Shown here piece after piece: positions 6,901-8,345 of a stretch of DNA of 8,345 nucleotides (positions are counted from its first letter, which is position 1; the number at the start of each line of letters is the position of its first letter). The DNA is from Deltaproteobacteria bacterium (lineage in GTDB: Bacteria; Desulfobacterota; Desulfovibrionia; Desulfovibrionales; Desulfovibrionaceae). A program made the translations under genes and the position numbers. The stretch lies in assembly GCA_031280335.1 (NCBI GenBank), contig JAITGZ010000222.1, positions 1 through 8,345 of the forward strand. The letters run 5' to 3'. Below the pieces are notes generated by a model. That model was given only the letters and a program-made list of their open reading frames with translations, did not search any database and was not told the DNA's origin.

Positions 6901-7585
6901 GTATGGCGTTGGAAACCAGATCGGCCTCCGAAGGGGCGTAAAGCCCGAAGCCCTCCCTGCCCACCCCGTCTATTTTTAGTATGCCCGTGGGCGAAAGGTT
7001 AAAGCTTGCCACCTCGCCCTCAAGCATGTTGGCCGAGCCGGTGATCAGGCTTATGCGCCCCGTGTTGATAAAGCCGCAGCCGTTGCAGGTGATGCCGTTG
7101 GGGTTGGCCACAATGTAATCGGCCTTGTGTCCATAAATTTCGGTATTGCCTCTGATGGCGGTGGCGCTGCCTGAGGTTACCTCGTTAAGGATGATGCGCG
7201 CGGGGCCGCCCGTGCCCAGGTTGCGGTTGAATTCAACATGCCCGCCGCTTAGGATGGTCCTGTATTCGGGGTGGTAGCTGGCCAGATTCAGATTATTGAC
7301 AATGAGCCCGGCCTGATCAACGTTGAACTCCAGAAAGCTGTTGCGCGAAACCCCGCCGGCGGTGGGGGCGTTTATTTCCAGCACGGGGATGCCGCCGGAG
7401 GGCGTGCCCAGGTGTTCCTTGCCGCCCCGGCCTTGGTCCGGCACAATGGCCGCACGGGTCAGCGGCGGAAGAACGAGATAAAAAAACACAAGGAGCAAGG
7501 CGGGGGTGATGAATCGTAAAAAGGGATAAAATCCGTCCAAGAGATTGACTGATAAAGATATGCCGCCGACTGAATATTCACGCAT
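932..7585 (-). CDS. TpsA-family filamentous haemagglutinin / CdiA-like exoprotein (2217 aa)
   Basis: This is a very large secreted fibre-like exoprotein, probably an adhesin, exported by the adjacent TpsB. Residues 1-46 form a signal peptide with an unusually long n-region (about 25 residues), a hydrophobic core (ITPALLLVFFYLVLP) and likely cleavage near TRA-A. Residues 47 to about 290 are the TPS secretion domain, with NPNGI at 161-165 and CNGCGFINT at 167-175, typical of FHA/CdiA proteins. FHA-type beta-helix repeats (AGRDL, SAGGDL, NQGEI) run to about 600. A Pro/Glu-rich insertion covers 600-813. More FHA repeats follow, then a CdiA-like segment (about 1018-1160, LVQTN and VALTPEQTAALRQDI). 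A hydrophobic helical island lies at 1417-1564, then FHA-2-like repeats to about 1935. The C-terminus (1936-2217) is atypical and ends in two 34-residue repeats. I see no VENN motif or toxin domain, and no immunity gene follows. The stop TGA overlaps the next gene's GTG, which argues that the gene is intact. Family is secure; adhesin function is inferred. Confidence 0.95.
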   Translation of the reverse strand: MREYSVGGISLSVNLLDGFYPFLRFITPALLLVFFYLVLPPLTRAAIVPDQGRGGKEHLGTPSGGIPVLEINAPTAGGVSRNSFLEFNVDQAGLIVNNLNLASYHPEYRTILSGGHVEFNRNLGTGGPARIILNEVTSGSATAIRGNTEIYGHKADYIVANPNGITCNGCGFINTGRISLITGSANMLEGEVASFNLSPTGILKIDGVGREGFGLYAPSEADLVSNAIRIAGSVYAGKELAVLSGNAGFDYRDKSVSSSAGSTAAVAVDSAALGGMRAESIRILATQKGFGINLAGDVTAEAGRLEIMADGGISFKNAAARDIQAASASGDARAQGGEVHAQNLTIRAGRDVAVSSRLSVENSLALQAGRDLTAGGALLAEDIEISAAQDLSNQGEIRANSQARLEAGRSLSNAGSIQAIGSLRLSAGGDLRHNSGGVLLAEEVSMNAVRDLTNQGEIRANHQARLEAGRSLSNTGSIKSAGKLRLAAGGGLSNGSSAADASKSVITAGGGLHMSAGGELKNIGGIEAGGDALLEALDLFNYARILANGDLYLEIGRDLINFRGSAILTGGDLAARVARDLVNYKAEIYALGSMTLAGRNDVPAAPSQAAGAPESRFDNPYIAPAIVPVPVPPAFVPVEEDTEEEADTTYRLNIKKTLLTLPYGAFPEDAAPGMEYIHESGYIFIVGEEKVEEKYVDNPAYLACMAAGTCAGNEPAKIVQRTISYSGTDSVTIKDAVPDAEGLRPTLAYTVVMPEEEPAGETPPPPPIEQTQGEIPVQDNGGVYADPLLTAYAAPTLLQDYAFEPDLMSGLLNWAGRIEAGGDISIAAGSLNNRGVEINAGNPADIAMTGNSGKACKGTRVCGWRETGRFVIKATKLDSAAAVINAGGDLLLKGRSIINQSSMLAARDDLAVKTDELINQTYSEVVNLQVYMARRYFKKKGFSSSWHNEYATWLDQKRVYSKQRSTIVAGDSLKIAAGSIRNDQSMNPLAGLGIASAMPQEVKSRVTVSLRLPEGHNGLFHVTPHAKYLVQTNASFINPDSFAGSSYFFENLGQGTPRIDAMRILGDPAYETRLVMDAILKATQRHYLDYDGLIGSDAEQMRALYEQAALAAGELNLRVGVALTPEQTAALRQDIIWYVEKKVDGYKVLVPELYLAQATLDSLDPGRGSLLAGREVDIEAERMDNYGAVAAYDNLRVKARELTNESNDKDMARLHADGAVIMEVEGHLNNLSAEISGQVAQIKAGELNNLTKALSEDRMLGKSEKHRDIFHVEETAATALISGTDGLLLEIINTLYNAGAEIRSELGHVAIQAQNAVFDTVQIYNSATRLRYSSRGYKNTTSVDAHESIRHARSNISAGKDLILNLEGAMLNMGSKLAAKGNLNIQADVILAKNVEDVERHYHHDVTQRFSFDPGEFVRGFFNGSLLSTLTASITQQLSSFISTADANDGIWAAAGAQAASIPGGKLGESVGKSIAGLGYGVVELIEPLDKKAANEVAKAIDFINPQQKVKAFGQFRGATIGYFVAPMIKQNTPLGKMQDTLLQALPFATGLFSGLAIGLADGLSMKQTVKESEHIARSNVQASFEGRNINMTAGRDIDITGRLNAVEEIKLMAGAGGAGRLFLSSAADSVEKSFTEFSVRTDLDTKNPLLDMKIKFEGSYAGGGSTTQTLAQTRLEAAHVSLGAADDVEMRGVALQAGLVDIFSLNGDVREGDFKTTDSTWSADARGKLSLEVETLKAMAKKPDSVSRLFGSLNNMPELIKTMVAHDYIKGISLRGEGALAYSSDQSSHGSSIRAGELNISARDFIMEGSSIAADTLRVRTQRHALFAPALTEHMRVNAGLSFGDNIDLSVKKNLLDAQNDIGLKIKDFSANLAAVNHGSSVQAGHMDVQAGQDITLWGSALRGGQLTLEAGRFLNLLPAYDLRLENRLTSPTLPAAEKTARAGNKIKKTSTEPDWQPMTINTLDINVEPYLQYFLGDGQEPPEYASNLQSIITESGIKLPLHFEGEQSLTARPSSISGRDIRTSSGLMTSLISSRIQAENTAFVDAGQALLLAGLPEHLRLYESLDVQAEKSDQVYTLNLAGRLGYQLGAPAPSAIEAGGGLSGRANLFIGLFNGQMDSANFSSSILPGILPLPLALDAGFGQHGAGGSLGFDGINARYDRAAGTLRLHTPFADFEQQGTGGSLSFNNINAGYDHASGAWRLRAPFFDLRGGTRP
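943..949 (-). promoter_or_regulatory. Ribosome binding site supporting the GTG start of the barrel gene
   Basis: The minus strand reads GGGGGGA, then seven bases (CAAGGCC), then GTG at 935. The site lies inside the last codons of the exoprotein gene, so ribosomes finishing that gene could re-initiate here. This decides for the GTG start over the ATG at 917. Confidence 0.65.
947..1150 (-). repeat. Two tandem 102-bp repeats at the 3' end of the exoprotein gene
   Basis: Copy 1 is 1049-1150 (residues 2146-2179) and copy 2 is 947-1048 (residues 2180-2213). The shared pattern is G-[AT]-GGSL-x-F-x-x-INA-x-YD-x-A-x-G-x-x-RL-x-x-PF-x-D. Identical DNA blocks such as GGTCGTAGC (997-1005 and 1099-1107) confirm the 102-bp period. 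The copies are followed by only four residues before the stop. The alternating hydrophobic pattern suggests beta-hairpins. The unit does not resemble the upstream FHA repeats, and I do not recognise the family. Confidence 0.88.
6153..6419 (-). repeat. Duplicated FHA repeat unit inside the exoprotein gene (183-bp period)
   Basis: Positions 6153-6236 and 6336-6419 are near-identical direct copies, with 7 differences over 84 positions by eye, spaced exactly 183 bp (61 codons). They encode NQGEIRAN-x-QARLEAGRSLSN-x-GSI twice. The flanking parts of the 61-residue unit are related but more diverged (LLAEDIEISAA versus LLAEEVSMNAV). Other FHA units nearby match only as a general pattern, so this looks like a fairly recent in-frame duplication or a gene-converted pair. 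Confidence 0.88.
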
Positions 7586-7590
7586 ATCAG

Positions 7591-7596
7591 CTCCCT
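7591..7596 (-). promoter_or_regulatory. Ribosome binding site of the exoprotein gene
   Basis: The minus strand reads AGGGAG, then five bases (CTGAT), then ATG at 7585. This is a good Shine-Dalgarno at normal spacing and supports the chosen start codon of the exoprotein gene. Confidence 0.8.
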
Positions 7597-7640
7597 TTTT
7601 ATCGGTTGACTTTTGTCTATAATTTTAGATAGTTTTGATT

Positions 7641-7669
7641 ATTATAAACGTTCTTTTTTTGAAAAGCAA
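7641..7669 (-). promoter_or_regulatory. Predicted sigma70-type promoter for the exoprotein gene
   Basis: Read on the minus strand, a perfect -10 hexamer TATAAT (7641-7646) is separated by exactly 17 bp from a partial -35, TTGCTT (7664-7669, three of six consensus positions). Transcription would start near 7633, giving a leader of roughly 48 nt before the ATG at 7585. The spacer contains a run of seven A (7654-7660 on the plus strand as T). No operator can be identified with confidence. This is a by-eye prediction; the -10 and spacing are strong and the -35 is weak. Confidence 0.65.
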
Positions 7670-7713
7670 AATATTTAAAAATCAATGCCGGGACAAATTA
7701 ACCTTGATTGGCT

Positions 7714-8345
7714 CTAAAAGTCGCCTTTAAGGCCGGCATAGAGATAAAAGGCCGCCTTTTCTTCCATCCATTCTCTTTTTCTTATAACGCGGGCATAGGA
7801 AGCGGCCGCTTCAAACATGCCGTGGTTAAAGGATATTTTGCCTCCGGCCCCGGCGAGCTTGCGCGTTTCCGCCCCCTGTTCGAGTTCGCGCGGCGTTACC
7901 TGCCCGTAATCCACGAACACTCCGGGCTTCAGGGCGCGGGCCAGGGCATGTTCGCTGTTCATGAGGCGGTCCAGGCTCAGGGTAAGGTCGTTTCTCACCA
8001 CAAAACCGCTGTCTCCCTGTTCGCCTTCGTCTTTAAAGCCGCGTACGGAATATTCGCCGCCTATATAAAAGGCTTCGGTGGAAAACAACGCTTCCCGGCT
8101 GTACTGGCCGTCAAAGGAGGCGGCCAGGGCCAGCGGGCCGAAATGCCAGTTGGAAAAAACGTATAATTTTCCGGCCTTGTACTGCGCTTTGGGGGTATAG
8201 GGCGAAGCGCGGTCGTCAAAAGCCCCCAGAGCGCGCAGGCCGTGCGTTACCCCGGGTTTGACGTAGAGCAGGCCGTTTGGAAAATACAAGGTCAGCGGCA
8301 GATCCAGGTTCAGCAGGGTCAGGCGGCGGCTGGAGCTTGTGTTTT
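7714..8345 (-). CDS. TpsB outer-membrane transporter, FhaC/ShlB/HecB family, C-terminal part (5' end beyond window)
   Basis: This is the C-terminal part (about 210 residues) of a two-partner secretion transporter. In this family, N-terminal POTRA domains bind the TPS domain of the partner exoprotein and a 16-stranded barrel passes it through the outer membrane. The reading frame stays open to the right edge, so the POTRA domains and first strands lie outside the window. The diagnostic feature is the family's conserved L6-loop motif, GGEYSVRGF (VRGF at 8035-8046), followed by a G-D-x-G stretch and an N-D-L-T-L-S-L strand. The C-terminus shows alternating amphipathic strands (GVFVDYGQV, AAFYLYAGLKGDF) and ends in Phe, as expected for BAM-inserted barrels. 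The stop is TAG at 7714-7716. The partner exoprotein gene begins 128 bp downstream on the same strand. The family call is secure. Which substrate it carries is inferred from adjacency. Confidence 0.93.
   Translation of the reverse strand, partial: NTSSSRRLTLLNLDLPLTLYFPNGLLYVKPGVTHGLRALGAFDDRASPYTPKAQYKAGKLYVFSNWHFGPLALAASFDGQYSREALFSTEAFYIGGEYSVRGFKDEGEQGDSGFVVRNDLTLSLDRLMNSEHALARALKPGVFVDYGQVTPRELEQGAETRKLAGAGGKISFNHGMFEAAASYARVIRKREWMEEKAAFYLYAGLKGDF

Larger units (their letters stand above)
7586..7713 (-). promoter_or_regulatory. AT-rich intergenic region between tpsB-like and tpsA-like genes
   Basis: This 128-bp gap is strikingly AT-rich compared with the GC-rich genes on either side and contains no gene. 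It holds the promoter and ribosome binding site listed separately. Upstream of the -35 it is A/T-rich (about 7670-7680), which could act as an UP-like element. A weak 6-bp inverted repeat (7680-7685 with 7704-7709, AATCAA/TTGATT) lies just after the transporter stop. It is too weak and has too long a loop to call a terminator, so read-through from the transporter gene into the exoprotein gene remains possible. Confidence 0.6.

Noticed and set aside
7605..7634. Possible plus-strand promoter in the intergenic gap (TTGACT with AT-rich downstream bases)
   Set aside because: The -10 candidate at correct spacing is poor, the nearby TATAAT-like bases are only 6 bp away, and no plus-strand gene follows.
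7680..7709. Terminator after the transporter gene (AATCAA/TTGATT inverted repeat)
   Set aside because: The stem is only 6 bp and AT-rich, the loop is 18 nt and there is no U-tract.

Overview
This window looks like part of a two-partner secretion (TPS, type Vb) locus from a diderm, Gram-negative bacterium. The evidence is an FhaC/ShlB-type outer-membrane transporter, a very large filamentous-haemagglutinin exoprotein and a small outer-membrane beta-barrel protein. Coding DNA is GC-rich and the main intergenic gap is sharply AT-rich. No housekeeping gene or rRNA is present, so I cannot name a genus. A proteobacterium or Desulfovibrio-like organism would fit, but that is a guess.

All three genes lie on the minus strand, so transcription runs right to left. 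At the right edge (7714-8345) is the 3' part of a TpsB transporter gene, cut by the window end; its POTRA-coding part lies outside. An AT-rich gap of 128 bp follows (7586-7713). It holds a good sigma70-type promoter with a perfect TATAAT and a clear Shine-Dalgarno, so the exoprotein gene probably has its own promoter. The exoprotein gene (932-7585, 2217 aa) fills most of the window. Its protein has a signal peptide, a TPS secretion domain with an NPNGI-T-CNGC motif, long FHA-type beta-helix repeats, a Pro/Glu-rich insertion, a CdiA-like middle segment, a hydrophobic helical island, FHA-2-like repeats, and a C-terminus with two 34-residue repeats in place of a VENN/toxin module. The third gene (183-935, 250 aa) starts with GTG inside the exoprotein stop codon (GTGA overlap). 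It encodes a secreted protein predicted to be an 8-stranded outer-membrane barrel. The last 182 bp on the left contain no gene but several inverted repeats, which may form the end of the transcript.

Working model: TpsB exports the TpsA fibre by recognising its N-terminal TPS domain, and the coupled barrel protein is made in step with TpsA and may act with it at the outer membrane. The first part is established for the family. The role of the third gene is inference. The most unusual points are the coupled barrel gene, the hydrophobic island inside a beta-helix protein, the atypical C-terminus without a CDI toxin, and six cysteines arranged as three close pairs.
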